NCBI RefSeq assembly: GCF_001276515.1
Contig: NZ_LDVZ01000001.1
Span: forward strand, 62,001 to 126,000
DNA length: 64,000 nt
Origin: Haemophilus sp. C1
GTDB taxonomy: Bacteria > Pseudomonadota > Gammaproteobacteria > Enterobacterales > Pasteurellaceae
Direction of reading: 5' to 3'
A program made the translations under genes and the position numbers. Shown here one piece after another: positions 1 through 7,574 of the stretch. Within the stretch, counting starts at the first letter, position 1, and every line of letters starts with the position of its first letter. The notes under the pieces were generated by a model. That model was not told the DNA's origin, did no database searches, and saw only the letters and a list, made by a program, of their open reading frames with translations.

Positions 1-397
1 TCACACCATTTTGCACACCCCATGCGGTCGTATATTCAATCAAGCTGGCCATGCGTCTAACACCCATTTTTGATGTTTGCTCCCGTACATTAACCAACTC
101 TCCTTCAATTCCGGTAACCAACTTATAGGGTAGCTTTGTTGCGATGGTATGCCCGCTCACCAATAAATTTTTCCATCCGTATAAATCGTATTTGTCGCCT
201 TGCCATAACGCCTGATTTGATATATCACCAAGCATTGCATGAAATTTATCGTTCTGCTCCATTGAGCGGGTTTTTACTTTTATCTCCACAACAAGAGGAT
301 CTGATTCGTTTATTGGCAATTGGCGGATAGTGTCGATCACTCGATTTCTTACTGCCTCATTGACTAAATACATCCGAGGGTAATTATGCTCCATCAT
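1..397 (-). CDS. ninB: NinB-family phage recombination protein, partial
   Basis: The leftward reading frame is open from 397 to the window edge, so the C-terminus is missing (about 132 codons visible). It begins ATG ATG GAG and contains the NinB signature RSMEQNDKFHAMLGDIS followed by a GWK segment. NinB (Orf of lambda) is a single-strand-DNA-binding recombination mediator that can replace RecFOR. The start overlaps the upstream methyltransferase gene by 14 bp, which fits a translationally coupled replication operon. In lambda ninB also sits downstream of the replication genes. Confidence 0.85.
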   Translation of the reverse strand, partial: MMEHNYPRMYLVNEAVRNRVIDTIRQLPINESDPLVVEIKVKTRSMEQNDKFHAMLGDISNQALWQGDKYDLYGWKNLLVSGHTIATKLPYKLVTGIEGELVNVREQTSKMGVRRMASLIEYTTAWGVQNGV

Positions 398-968
398 AAC
401 CACCTACTTTCTTGATAAAATCAAGGCTAATTGAACGTGTGACAAAATCTTCCATTGTTGGATCAAAGACTACGACCATTTGTCCTTTGCTATTCCCCCT
501 GATTTCTTTTCCTGTTACAGGGTTGATAAATGCAATTCGTCCACCTGTGATATCAATCACTTCATTCGCCACGCCTTGAATGTGGTTTTGATACCATTGA
601 GTAGATTTATCATTGTTGAGTAACATCACGACTAAATAACCAGCATCACATAATTCTTTCGCACGTTGTAAATATGGTGTAACGTTGGAATAAGGCGGGT
701 TCACATAGATTCTTAACGGAGCCGAACAACGTTCTGCGGTTTCATCCAACAATACATCTAACATTTGCTCAATCGGCATTAGAAAGTCATCTGCGATTGA
801 TTGATGCTCATCATTGTCTGAGTTAGGTTCGCCGATATAGCGCCATGTCAAGGCGTTGTTTGCTGTTGCGCAACCATCAAGATCAAACCATCCGAAACGT
901 TGAGATAGCCATTCAAAGACATAGCGGGGTGTTTGCCATGTATCTTTATCAAATTGTTGTTCTGTCAT
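384..968 (-). CDS. Phage DNA N-6-adenine methyltransferase (Dam type)
   Basis: This 194-residue protein matches the small phage-encoded Dam family: an N-terminal TWQTPRYVFEWL segment, FDLDGCA near residue 30, and the catalytic NPPY motif at residues 90-93. Such enzymes transfer a methyl group from S-adenosylmethionine to adenine N6, often in GATC, and may protect phage DNA or tune its replication. The start overlaps the end of the helicase gene by 4 bp (ATGA type). The family is clear from the motif; the target sequence is not known. Confidence 0.88.
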   Translation of the reverse strand: MTEQQFDKDTWQTPRYVFEWLSQRFGWFDLDGCATANNALTWRYIGEPNSDNDEHQSIADDFLMPIEQMLDVLLDETAERCSAPLRIYVNPPYSNVTPYLQRAKELCDAGYLVVMLLNNDKSTQWYQNHIQGVANEVIDITGGRIAFINPVTGKEIRGNSKGQMVVVFDPTMEDFVTRSISLDFIKKVGGYDGA

Positions 969-2338
969 TGCAATGCCCCTTTACCATAACTTTTAGCCGC
1001 ATAGGTTTTGGCTTGTTGCTGTGGTTTCTCGTTGATGAATTGGTATGCTTGCGCCTGATCGCAATCGAGGAAGTGACCTCTATCAAATTTCATATAGGCT
1101 GTGCCTAATCCACCAAATCTATTCTTAGTCACAATGGCCTCAGAGTAAGGATTATCACAATCTGCCTTGTATGCGCCCTCACGGTAAAGCATGATGATTT
1201 GACTTGCATCTTGTTCGATTGAGCCTGAGTCACGTAAATCTGAATTAGCAGGGCGTTTTACTGCACGGCTATCTACATCACGGTTAAGCTGACAAAGTAA
1301 AATGATTGGAATGTTGAAGTTTTTGGTAAAGGCTTTTAGCTTGCTCATGGAATTTGCGATAGCTTGGGTTAGATTTACACCACGCTCTTGCTTGTGATTC
1401 ATCAAGCCTAAATAATCAATTACAACCACAGATGGCGCGCCTTTCTCGCTAATATGGTTTTCGGTAATTGCGCAAATTTCATCGGCAGATAAACCACCAC
1501 GATCTACAAAGTAAACATCTTGCGACCGCACTTCTTGCAATGCGCTTGTTAAGCGATGATAGTCGCCTTCATCAAGCTCGGCAGGATTGCGCAATTTTTT
1601 TACGCTTACGCCACCAGTAGCACTTAATAATCTATCGACCAGCTGGAAGTTACCCATCTCAAGGCTGAAAAATAAAACTGAGCCATGATTTTTGGCAATA
1701 TTGCGAGTCACTGTCAGACTAAATTCTGTTTTACCTGTTCCTGGACGACCAGCCACAATGACAATATCCGTTGAATTTATGCCGCCAAGAATGTTATCGA
1801 CCGCCTCAATGCCAGTGTAAAGCAAGCGTTCTTTGAAATCGCTTTTTGAACGTTTTTCTAAAACATCCACGTAAGAATCGACCAGCTCACCCATGGCGAT
1901 TGGCTTGATTTCTGTTTTGCTGACAAGGAGTTTTTGGATTTGGTTAAGTGCATTTTGAGTGATTTGGTCTACTTGCTCCTCTTTCGCGTTGGCTAACTCC
2001 CCTGCCATTTTCAACAATGCCTGTTGAGCAGTACGATTCATCCAAGCAGAATGGACTTTCTTTGCATACCCTAAAATATTTCCGCTGTAAGCATATCCGC
2101 TTGCTAATTCTGCTAGATTGGCAAAGTTTTCACCGTAGTCTTGCGCAAGTAACAAAATATCAATCAAATCATCTTTGCGAGCCTGTTTGCGAATGTTTCC
2201 GTAAAGTGCGCCAAGTTGGAATGTGGCAAACATTTCAGGTTCAAGCCAACTCATCACTTCTCGAGCTTGTGGGGATAATCCGCCGTTTAAAAACGCACCG
2301 ACCAAAGAATATTCCAAATCGTAGATTCCGTTACGCAT
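965..2338 (-). CDS. DnaB-like replicative DNA helicase (phage)
   Basis: The 457-residue protein has the DnaB layout: an alpha-helical N-terminal domain, a linker around residue 150, then a RecA-type ATPase core. Walker A is GRPGTGKT at 197-204 and a Walker B VVVIDYLGL lies near 305; the late SGSIEQDA and MLYREGAY segments are typical of DnaB. It would act as the phage's own hexameric fork helicase, replacing the lambda P plus host DnaB arrangement. It follows two small O-like replication genes with 1-4 bp overlaps, so the set is one operon. Confidence 0.93.
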   Translation of the reverse strand: MRNGIYDLEYSLVGAFLNGGLSPQAREVMSWLEPEMFATFQLGALYGNIRKQARKDDLIDILLLAQDYGENFANLAELASGYAYSGNILGYAKKVHSAWMNRTAQQALLKMAGELANAKEEQVDQITQNALNQIQKLLVSKTEIKPIAMGELVDSYVDVLEKRSKSDFKERLLYTGIEAVDNILGGINSTDIVIVAGRPGTGKTEFSLTVTRNIAKNHGSVLFFSLEMGNFQLVDRLLSATGGVSVKKLRNPAELDEGDYHRLTSALQEVRSQDVYFVDRGGLSADEICAITENHISEKGAPSVVVIDYLGLMNHKQERGVNLTQAIANSMSKLKAFTKNFNIPIILLCQLNRDVDSRAVKRPANSDLRDSGSIEQDASQIIMLYREGAYKADCDNPYSEAIVTKNRFGGLGTAYMKFDRGHFLDCDQAQAYQFINEKPQQQAKTYAAKSYGKGALQ

Positions 2339-2697
2339 TACAAATTCCCCTCCAAAACTTTATCCAACGTGTTTTCTCGTAGTAAAAAATCAAAATCAGC
2401 TTTCCAGCCCCGGTTATTCTCACCGAAATAAAACTCACGAGCAGAGCGCATAAAATCCGTAAAATATTCGCCCAATGCCGACGCACTACCATCGCCAAAT
2501 CGTTTTTTAAACACATCAGAAAGTTTCTTCACGGCTCGTTTGCGCTTGTCACTCAAATTTGACGGATCGGCAATTCTTGGCAAAGCAACGCCTGTTAAGT
2601 CCAATGCACCGTTGTAGGCTTGAGCTATCCCGATATAATCCGTTCGATCAATTTTTTGTTTTTCATCAGAGGGCGTATCGCCCTGCCCCTCCGTCAC
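2338..2697 (-). CDS. Phage replication-associated protein, helicase-loader-like position
   Basis: This 119-residue protein has no motif I can name. It is polar, with a helical middle (DKRKRAVKKLSDVFKKRFG) and an acidic C-terminal FDFLLRENTLDKVLEGN segment that resembles the C-terminal tail of phage O-type replication proteins. It overlaps both neighbours (4 bp with the upstream wHTH protein; it abuts the helicase gene), so it is made with them. It may be the detached C-terminal half of an O-like initiator, or a loader for the DnaB-like helicase. The role is inferred from position only. Confidence 0.7.
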   Translation of the reverse strand: MTEGQGDTPSDEKQKIDRTDYIGIAQAYNGALDLTGVALPRIADPSNLSDKRKRAVKKLSDVFKKRFGDGSASALGEYFTDFMRSAREFYFGENNRGWKADFDFLLRENTLDKVLEGNL

Positions 2698-3194
2698 ATC
2701 GGCGCCAGCCGATTCCCCTTTAGGGGGTTATTATTAGGAGTCTCTTGTGTATTCTCTTGGTTATTGGTCTGCTCATTTTGAACAGAAGGATCTGCCCAAT
2801 TTGAACAGTTCGACTGCTCATTTTGAACAGATGGACTGTCATTTTTAGCAGTCGCAATAGCAAGATTATCTAAGGCTTCATAATTGATTGTGTACCACTT
2901 CGTTTTATCCACTTTCATTTGATTAAATTCAGTGCTTGAAATCAGCAAATTAAGCTCTTCTAAATGATTAATCGTGCGTCGAATCGTGGAAACAGAGAAA
3001 AAACGAAAATGTTTTTCTTGCCATTCTTCATAGGTATTAAATACCCAATGTTTACCTTTAAATTCTTTTTTGCTACGCAATAGCAACCAGTGAATTTGTT
3101 GTAAAATCAAGGCTTCATTTAAACCAATGGCTTCAGCCAAAGAAGGGAGAACTTGTAGCGGCTGATCGTCAATTAATAATTTACCAATACTCAT
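2694..3194 (-). CDS. Helix-turn-helix replication initiator-like protein (O-like)
   Basis: The 166-residue protein has a winged-helix N-terminal part of the kind found in phage replication initiators: residues around 15-40 (LPSLAEAIGLNEALILQQI), WVFNTYEEWQ near 50 and SVSTIRRTINHLEELNLL near 75-95, which is the recognition-helix region. The C-terminus is low-complexity, rich in N, Q and S (NEQSN and NEQTN repeats). It is the first replication gene after the antirepressor and overlaps it by 4 bp. It probably binds the phage origin, which in lambda lies inside the O gene; no iterons were recognised here. Confidence 0.72.
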   Translation of the reverse strand: MSIGKLLIDDQPLQVLPSLAEAIGLNEALILQQIHWLLLRSKKEFKGKHWVFNTYEEWQEKHFRFFSVSTIRRTINHLEELNLLISSTEFNQMKVDKTKWYTINYEALDNLAIATAKNDSPSVQNEQSNCSNWADPSVQNEQTNNQENTQETPNNNPLKGNRLAPM

Positions 3195-3865
3195 AGCATC
3201 AACTCCGAAGCATAACGTGACGCGATAAATTCAATGCCTTTGCTTGTTACACGTGTCTGAGTGTAATTGTGACCGTGTTCAGCAGTACCTGTTTTAACCG
3301 TAAAAAGATCTTTGGTGTGTGCCGATTGATATGGCAAAAGCACGCCAGATTGACGATACAAATATTTATCTTCCACCAAGCGATTGACCAATGCACGCTC
3401 GGGCATTTTTAAAATCTTCGCCGTCTCACGAAATGATTTACTCGTCCCTACTTCCACATAGTGATCAACAAAAGCGACTTTAGGCGCATTACGCTCTTTT
3501 TCTGCTTGTAACTGAGCGGCTAACATCAACGCCTCAGAAAAAGATTGCGGAATAAGTGCGGTTGGTTTTTGTTGGTTTTCCAACTCTTGCCAGCGATCAA
3601 CGATTGCCGCAGTAAATTCAGGACAATTCTGAGCAACAACAATTAAACTATCTCGTTTGCTTAGATGGTACTCATAATAAGTCTGACCGTTCTGTGGATG
3701 GGTGTAAGCCATTGGCTGATACCCCCCAATTACCTCTTTTGCGATAAGTCTTTCGATTGAACGACACAGATCGCTATGGTTTTTATTGATTAACTCCGCA
3801 ATTTCCCGACTGCTCATCGTCAAAGTGCTTGTGTTTTCTTTCGAAATCGTTAATAATTCATTCAT
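3191..3865 (-). CDS. rha: Rha/KilAC phage antirepressor
   Basis: The 224-residue product has an N-terminal Rha-type regulatory domain (MSSREIAELINKNHSDLCRSI, then YHLSKRDSLIVVA) and a C-terminal KilAC antirepressor domain (PKVAFVDHYVE, SFRETAKILKMPERALVNRLVE, RVTSKGIEFIA). An upstream in-frame ATG at 3946 exists, but the ATG at 3865 has a good AGGAA ribosome site and starts at the conserved domain, so it was chosen. Proteins of this type interfere with repressors or regulate phage lytic genes. It sits between the YmfL-like regulator and the replication genes. Confidence 0.87.
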   Translation of the reverse strand: MNELLTISKENTSTLTMSSREIAELINKNHSDLCRSIERLIAKEVIGGYQPMAYTHPQNGQTYYEYHLSKRDSLIVVAQNCPEFTAAIVDRWQELENQQKPTALIPQSFSEALMLAAQLQAEKERNAPKVAFVDHYVEVGTSKSFRETAKILKMPERALVNRLVEDKYLYRQSGVLLPYQSAHTKDLFTVKTGTAEHGHNYTQTRVTSKGIEFIASRYASELML

Positions 3866-3889
3866 AGAAATAATTCCTATACTGAAATT

Positions 3890-3916
3890 GCCACGGTGTC
3901 CGTCGTGGCTTTTTTT
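3890..3916 (+). terminator. Hairpin plus T-run between regulator genes
   Basis: GCCACG and CGTGGC (3890-3895, 3904-3909) can form a stem followed on the + strand by seven T. It would stop rightward, antisense transcription entering the cro-side operon. On the - strand the same stem lies between the YmfL-like gene and the antirepressor without a following U-run. Confidence 0.4.
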
Positions 3917-4355
3917 ATTTCTTGTGTAACACAATCGCACATTCAATCGAATGTTGTGTTGCAGCCAAATGTTTACTCAATGCTTGACGGATTTTGTCTT
4001 CTTCTTGTGAAGTGATTTCACCGTCTTCTAACGCCGTTTCTAATGCAGCAAATAACAAGCCGCGCGCGGAAAGCTCGTGCAGTTGTAAATTGGCAAGCTC
4101 AACCTTGTCTAATTCCTCCTCTGTCACATCAAGTACAAAACGACCACCAGCGGTACGGCAAAGCTCATCGATAAAATCAGTGCATCCATACTCAAGTTGC
4201 AGTGCAATCAATTCTTCATTTTTGAATCGTTGGCCTTTTATTTGATAAAGGCGATTCTTTAATTCACTTTCGGTAAAACCTAGGAATCCAGCTACCGCAC
4301 TTCTCCCCCCAGGAATCCGATCAATCATTTCGATAATAACTTTCTTCATTTCCAT
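3915..4355 (-). CDS. YmfL-family phage regulatory protein (cII position)
   Basis: The 146-residue protein begins MEMKKVIIEMIDRIPGG, followed by AVAGFLGFTESELKNRLYQIKGQ, a helix-turn-helix layout typical of YmfL/CII-like phage regulators. The first ATG (4355) has AAGG eight bases upstream. It lies directly after cro, where lambda has cII, and probably influences the lysis-lysogeny choice, but no target site was identified. The C-terminal helical part ends with ITSQEEDKIRQALSKHL. Assignment rests on this similarity and position. Confidence 0.75.
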   Translation of the reverse strand: MEMKKVIIEMIDRIPGGRSAVAGFLGFTESELKNRLYQIKGQRFKNEELIALQLEYGCTDFIDELCRTAGGRFVLDVTEEELDKVELANLQLHELSARGLLFAALETALEDGEITSQEEDKIRQALSKHLAATQHSIECAIVLHKK

Positions 4356-4403
4356 AATTTTTGCCTTATTTTTATGGTTTTCTTTTGGGTAAAAGTTGGT
4401 AAA

Positions 4404-4592
4404 TTAATCCCACAAATCAGGACGTAATTCGGATTTCTTGACTTTTCCAGCTGTAAGTTCTTCAATCTTTGCGCAACGTTCCGCTGGTACTTTTTCACGC
4501 CACTTGGAAACAGCCCAAGGGGTAAGATTGAAATGTCGAGCCATAGCCGAAATACTGCCCACGATTTCATAAGCTTTTTCGATTGGTAGCAT
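4404..4592 (-). CDS. Cro-like repressor (YdaS-type helix-turn-helix)
   Basis: The 62-residue protein is almost entirely one helix-turn-helix (GSISAMARHFNLTPWAVSKWREK), as in the Cro/YdaS family. It is divergent from cI, with the operator cluster in the 110 bp between them, and has an AGAGG ribosome site. By position it is the early lytic repressor that competes with CI for the same operators. YdaS-family members can also act as antitoxins, but no toxin gene is adjacent. Confidence 0.87.
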   Translation of the reverse strand: MLPIEKAYEIVGSISAMARHFNLTPWAVSKWREKVPAERCAKIEELTAGKVKKSELRPDLWD

Positions 4593-4605
4593 TTTAACCT
4601 CTTTA

Positions 4606-4689
4606 TTCTATTTAAAGTAGTTTAATTCTACTACTAAAAATAGAATTGAATCAACTATTTTAATTTTGTATCTTCTACCTTTAGTAGAA
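4606..4689. promoter_or_regulatory. CI/Cro operator cluster (OR-like), three 17-bp sites
   Basis: Three related dyads lie between cro and cI. The best, at 4673-4689, is TTCTACCTTTAGTAGAA, perfect 6-bp arms around 5 bp. Imperfect versions are at 4606-4622 (TTCTATTTAAAGTAGTT) and 4629-4645 (read leftward TTCTATTTTTAGTAGTA). The proximal site abuts the cI ribosome site, so CI could repress itself there; the two distal sites cover the start region of the leftward cro promoter. The same motif recurs at 7504-7520. Confidence 0.8.
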
Positions 4690-4702
4690 TAAAGGAGCAT
4701 CT

Positions 4703-5401
4703 ATGACAGATTTAGCAAGCCGACTTAATGAATTAATGGCTAAACAAGGCAAAAATATTGTGGATTTACAAAAAGCTATTGGCGTAACCTATGAAATGGC
4801 TAGACGTTACACTTTAGGCACTGCAACCCCGAGAGATAATAAAATTGAAGCTATGGCGAAGTACTTTGGAGTTACCCCTGCTTATTTGAAATACGGAACA
4901 GCCGATTCTTTAGAAAATCAACTAACTTCTAATGTGAAAGACGTTGGCTCATTCGACTTATGGGATCGCAATACCCCACTAAATAGCGATGAATATGCCG
5001 TTCCGTTTTATCAAGATATTAGGCTTGCTGCCGGAAACGGCTTTGCTGATGACATAATGGACTATAACAACTTCAAATTACGTTTTTCCAAAGCAACACT
5101 ACGTAAACAAGGCGTACAGTACGAAAATGCGGTATGTGTAATTGCTGATGGAAATTCAATGGAACCTGTTATTCCGGATGGAACCACGGTGGGAATTGAT
5201 TTGGGCAATAAGACAATCCGAGACGGCAAGATATACGCTATCAATCACGGTGGCTTGTTGCGCATAAAACTACTTTACAATATGCCAAACGAACAAGTGA
5301 AAATCCGCAGTTATAACACCGAAGAACACCCTGATGAAATAGCAGAACTACAAGATATTTCTGTGTTAGGGAAAGTGTTTTGGTATTCAGTATTATTATA
5401 G
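4703..5401 (+). CDS. cI: CI-like repressor with S24 (LexA-type) autocleavage domain
   Basis: The 232-residue protein has an N-terminal helix-turn-helix (residues about 5-60) and a C-terminal LexA/S24 protease domain. The likely cleavage bond is Ala110-Gly111 (RLAAGNGF), with the serine at 152 (GNSMEPVIPDG) and the lysine at 189 (LRIKLL). It should hold lytic promoters silent and be inactivated by RecA-stimulated self-cleavage after DNA damage. AAAGGAG lies 7 bases before the ATG. It leads a rightward unit that continues into the GHKL-ATPase operon, as cI-rexAB does in lambda. Confidence 0.93.
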   Translation: MTDLASRLNELMAKQGKNIVDLQKAIGVTYEMARRYTLGTATPRDNKIEAMAKYFGVTPAYLKYGTADSLENQLTSNVKDVGSFDLWDRNTPLNSDEYAVPFYQDIRLAAGNGFADDIMDYNNFKLRFSKATLRKQGVQYENAVCVIADGNSMEPVIPDGTTVGIDLGNKTIRDGKIYAINHGGLLRIKLLYNMPNEQVKIRSYNTEEHPDEIAELQDISVLGKVFWYSVLL

Positions 5402-5452
5402 AAAACATAATAACTAAAACGACTTCTACATAAGTTACCCAAGGAACCAACT

Positions 5453-6532
5453 ATGGATATTCGATTATGGAGATCTATTGTTAGACAAAGAACATTACGA
5501 GCTCTCACAAGTAAAGAAAAGAAAATCAGACAAAGAGGCGGAAAGCCTAAATATAAACAGCTTGCTCATAAATCCTTTAATCTTTTTGAGGTTATCGCCC
5601 CATATAAAATTATTTTAGCTAAAGAAATAGGGTATGAATTTGTAGCATTTAAAGAAGAGCTCGAAGAAAAAGCAAAACTAGCAGCACGAAGTCGAAGTCG
5701 CCTGAAACTAAATTTTCGGGACACTGATATTATCGATGCTGCCGCTTGTAGCGTTTTAATAGCTGTTTTAGATACGATAAAATCGCAATATAGAATCTTG
5801 AAATTTCAAATTGTAAGACCAAAATCAAAACCAGCAGATCATCGTAAACATATTCCCTATGATGTTGATGCTATATTTTGTCATATAGGACTATATAAAT
5901 CCTTAGGGTTTAATTATACATCTTCATCTTCTCAAGAAAATGTGAAATGTTGGCATTATGTTTATAGTGATAGTGCAGATGGCGAAATCACAAAGCCACT
6001 ATTAGATGAACTTAAAAGTATGGGGGTGAAAGGGATATATCCTAGTTACATTGAAGCGATTGCAAATGCGGTAGAACATGCTTACGCCCAAAATATTTAT
6101 AGTGAACGAGAATTTCCTATAAAACGTTGGTGGATGTTGCTTGCTATCCTAGAAGGAAAATTGTCACTTTTTGTTTGTGATTTGGGTCACGGGATCCCTA
6201 ATACTCTAGAAAAAACACAGAAAGCAAATGTACTTTCTGCTATTTGGAATAGACTAAAGCAGCTGGGGAAACCGACAAAAGATTGTTTATATATAAAAGC
6301 CTCTACCCTCATTAAAGAAACCCGAACAGGATTGGGACATAGAGGAAAAGGGGGAAGTGATATTCGAGCATTTATTGACAAAACACCAGGAAGCAGGTTA
6401 ATAATTCGTTCAAATCGAGGAATGTATGTGTATAATGGCAAAGATAAGCCCGATTTAACCAAAGAATCTAGATACTCTATTAATGGTACTGTTGTTCAGT
6501 GGAACATTCCGCTACAAGAAATTAAGGAATAA
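5453..6532 (+). CDS. GHKL-type ATP-binding protein with STAS-like N-terminal region
   Basis: This 359-residue protein ends in a Bergerat-fold ATPase: N box EAIANAVEHA at 201-210, G1 box DLGHGIP at 243-249, and G2 box GLGHRGKGG near 293-301. Residues about 85-112 (LNFRDTDIIDAAACSVLIAVL) resemble a STAS-type strand-helix. GHKL proteins of this kind include anti-sigma kinases, whose partners are STAS proteins, and the next gene is STAS-like. It starts 51 bp after cI with an AAGGAAC ribosome site, in the rexA position of a lambdoid prophage. A lysogen-expressed exclusion role is inference; kinase activity is unproven. Confidence 0.8.
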   Translation: MDIRLWRSIVRQRTLRALTSKEKKIRQRGGKPKYKQLAHKSFNLFEVIAPYKIILAKEIGYEFVAFKEELEEKAKLAARSRSRLKLNFRDTDIIDAAACSVLIAVLDTIKSQYRILKFQIVRPKSKPADHRKHIPYDVDAIFCHIGLYKSLGFNYTSSSSQENVKCWHYVYSDSADGEITKPLLDELKSMGVKGIYPSYIEAIANAVEHAYAQNIYSEREFPIKRWWMLLAILEGKLSLFVCDLGHGIPNTLEKTQKANVLSAIWNRLKQLGKPTKDCLYIKASTLIKETRTGLGHRGKGGSDIRAFIDKTPGSRLIIRSNRGMYVYNGKDKPDLTKESRYSINGTVVQWNIPLQEIKE

Positions 6533-6534
6533 TA

Positions 6535-6870
6535 ATGCAAACTATTTATGTAAAAGATTTCAGTCAATATCCAGGTCCACGTTACATTAAAGATGGTAAA
6601 GCTAGTGGAGAGGAATTTAGAGATTCTATTCTTATCCCAGCAATAAAAAGGGATCCTGATATCATTCTTAATTTAGATGACACAGAAGGATATGGCTCTT
6701 CATTTCTTGAAGAAACTTTTGGAGGAGTAATTAGAAAAGGTATTTCTCCAGAGGTTGTTTTAAATCTTGTTAAAAACCTTATTTCAAATGACGACCATGA
6801 TATTATTGACGAAATTAAAAGTTATGTAGAAAAAGAGATTAAGATTTTATCTTTGAAGGATAATAAATGA
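6535..6870 (+). CDS. STAS-like protein (DUF4325 family)
   Basis: The 111-residue protein fits the STAS-like DUF4325 family: DIILNLDDTEGYGSSFLEETFGG (positions about 40-62) is the signature, with the GYGSSF turn corresponding to the phospho-acceptor region of anti-anti-sigma factors. The gene follows the GHKL ATPase after 2 bp and overlaps the next gene by 4 bp, so the three are co-translated. STAS/GHKL pairs usually work by partner switching, in which ATP-dependent phosphorylation of the STAS protein controls binding. That function is inferred. Confidence 0.78.
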   Translation: MQTIYVKDFSQYPGPRYIKDGKASGEEFRDSILIPAIKRDPDIILNLDDTEGYGSSFLEETFGGVIRKGISPEVVLNLVKNLISNDDHDIIDEIKSYVEKEIKILSLKDNK

Positions 6871-7298
6871 CTCTTTCTGATCTAATAGCTTTCTCCGCGC
6901 TTATAGTTTCTATCTTTGCGTTACCTATAAGCTATATATTAGGCGCAAGGGGTTTAAAAAATACAGCTTATAATGGAGAGCTCTCAAAATTATCTGATTT
7001 GTGCGATCTTGTTTTTACAGAAGCGTTAAATATCCACAAAAAGACACAATCAAATTTAAGTGATGAAATGGATTACCACCTGATGATTGCATTTCATAAA
7101 AGATTGCAATCAAAATGTCTGGAAATTAAAAGCCTATCAAATTCAGAACGTTACCCTAGAATGAAGTTAAGAGAAGTAAAACAAGCAATTACAGATCATC
7201 TTGTATCAGATAATCTTGAGGTAAGGAACACTGCAATGCGTGGACTAATTTATAAGTTAGATGCACTAAAGACTTTCTTTACTCCTAAATTTATATGA
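6867..7298 (+). CDS. Small membrane-anchored protein of the GHKL-STAS operon
   Basis: The 143-residue protein has one N-terminal hydrophobic segment (about residues 5-27, LIAFSALIVSIFALPISYIL), then a soluble helical domain of about 110 residues with no motif I recognise. It is the last gene of the cI-led unit, overlapping the STAS-like gene by 4 bp and followed by a strong terminator. Its place corresponds to lambda rexB, which is also a membrane protein, but there is no visible sequence similarity. It could be the effector of the system. Confidence 0.75.
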   Translation: MTLSDLIAFSALIVSIFALPISYILGARGLKNTAYNGELSKLSDLCDLVFTEALNIHKKTQSNLSDEMDYHLMIAFHKRLQSKCLEIKSLSNSERYPRMKLREVKQAITDHLVSDNLEVRNTAMRGLIYKLDALKTFFTPKFI

Positions 7299-7303
7299 CA
7301 CCT

Positions 7304-7331
7304 AAACCGCCTTCGTGGCGGTTTTCTTTTT
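7304..7331 (+). terminator. Terminator of the cI-GHKL operon
   Basis: AAACCGCC and GGCGGTTT (7304-7311, 7317-7324) form an 8-bp stem with a 5-base loop followed by a T-rich stretch. It separates the lysogenic operon from the PL-like promoter downstream. Confidence 0.88.
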
Positions 7332-7458
7332 CCTAAAACTCACCGAAACACCTCAAAAATCGACCGAACTTCCCCCCCCCTAATTTGCCTAAAAAATAGG
7401 CAATCAAACAACTTTTCTCAAAATTCTTTTCTTTTGAAATCAACGGATTACAAATTAA

Positions 7459-7574
7459 AGTAGAGAATAAATCTACTTTTATACAAATTTTAGTTGCATC
7501 AACCTCTACTTTTAGTAGAATAACCTCATCAAAACGAGATACACATAACCAACATCTCAACGCTCTTTAACAAT
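7459..7574 (+). promoter_or_regulatory. PL-like promoter with CI operators and rRNA-type boxA
   Basis: A -35 TTGCAT (7494-7499) and -10 TAGAAT (7516-7521) are 16 bp apart. The -10 is inside CTCTACTTTTAGTAGAA (7504-7520), which matches the cI-proximal operator at 15 of 17 positions. A second half-matching site starts at 7471. At 7562-7574, GCTCTTTAACAAT matches the boxA antitermination element of enterobacterial rRNA leaders. The layout equals lambda PL-OL-nutL, downstream of the cI operon and reading away from it. Confidence 0.78.

Noticed and set aside
4346..4570. 74-codon leftward frame over the Cro-like gene
   Set aside because: Shadow frame of the Cro-like gene, which has the better motif and ribosome site.
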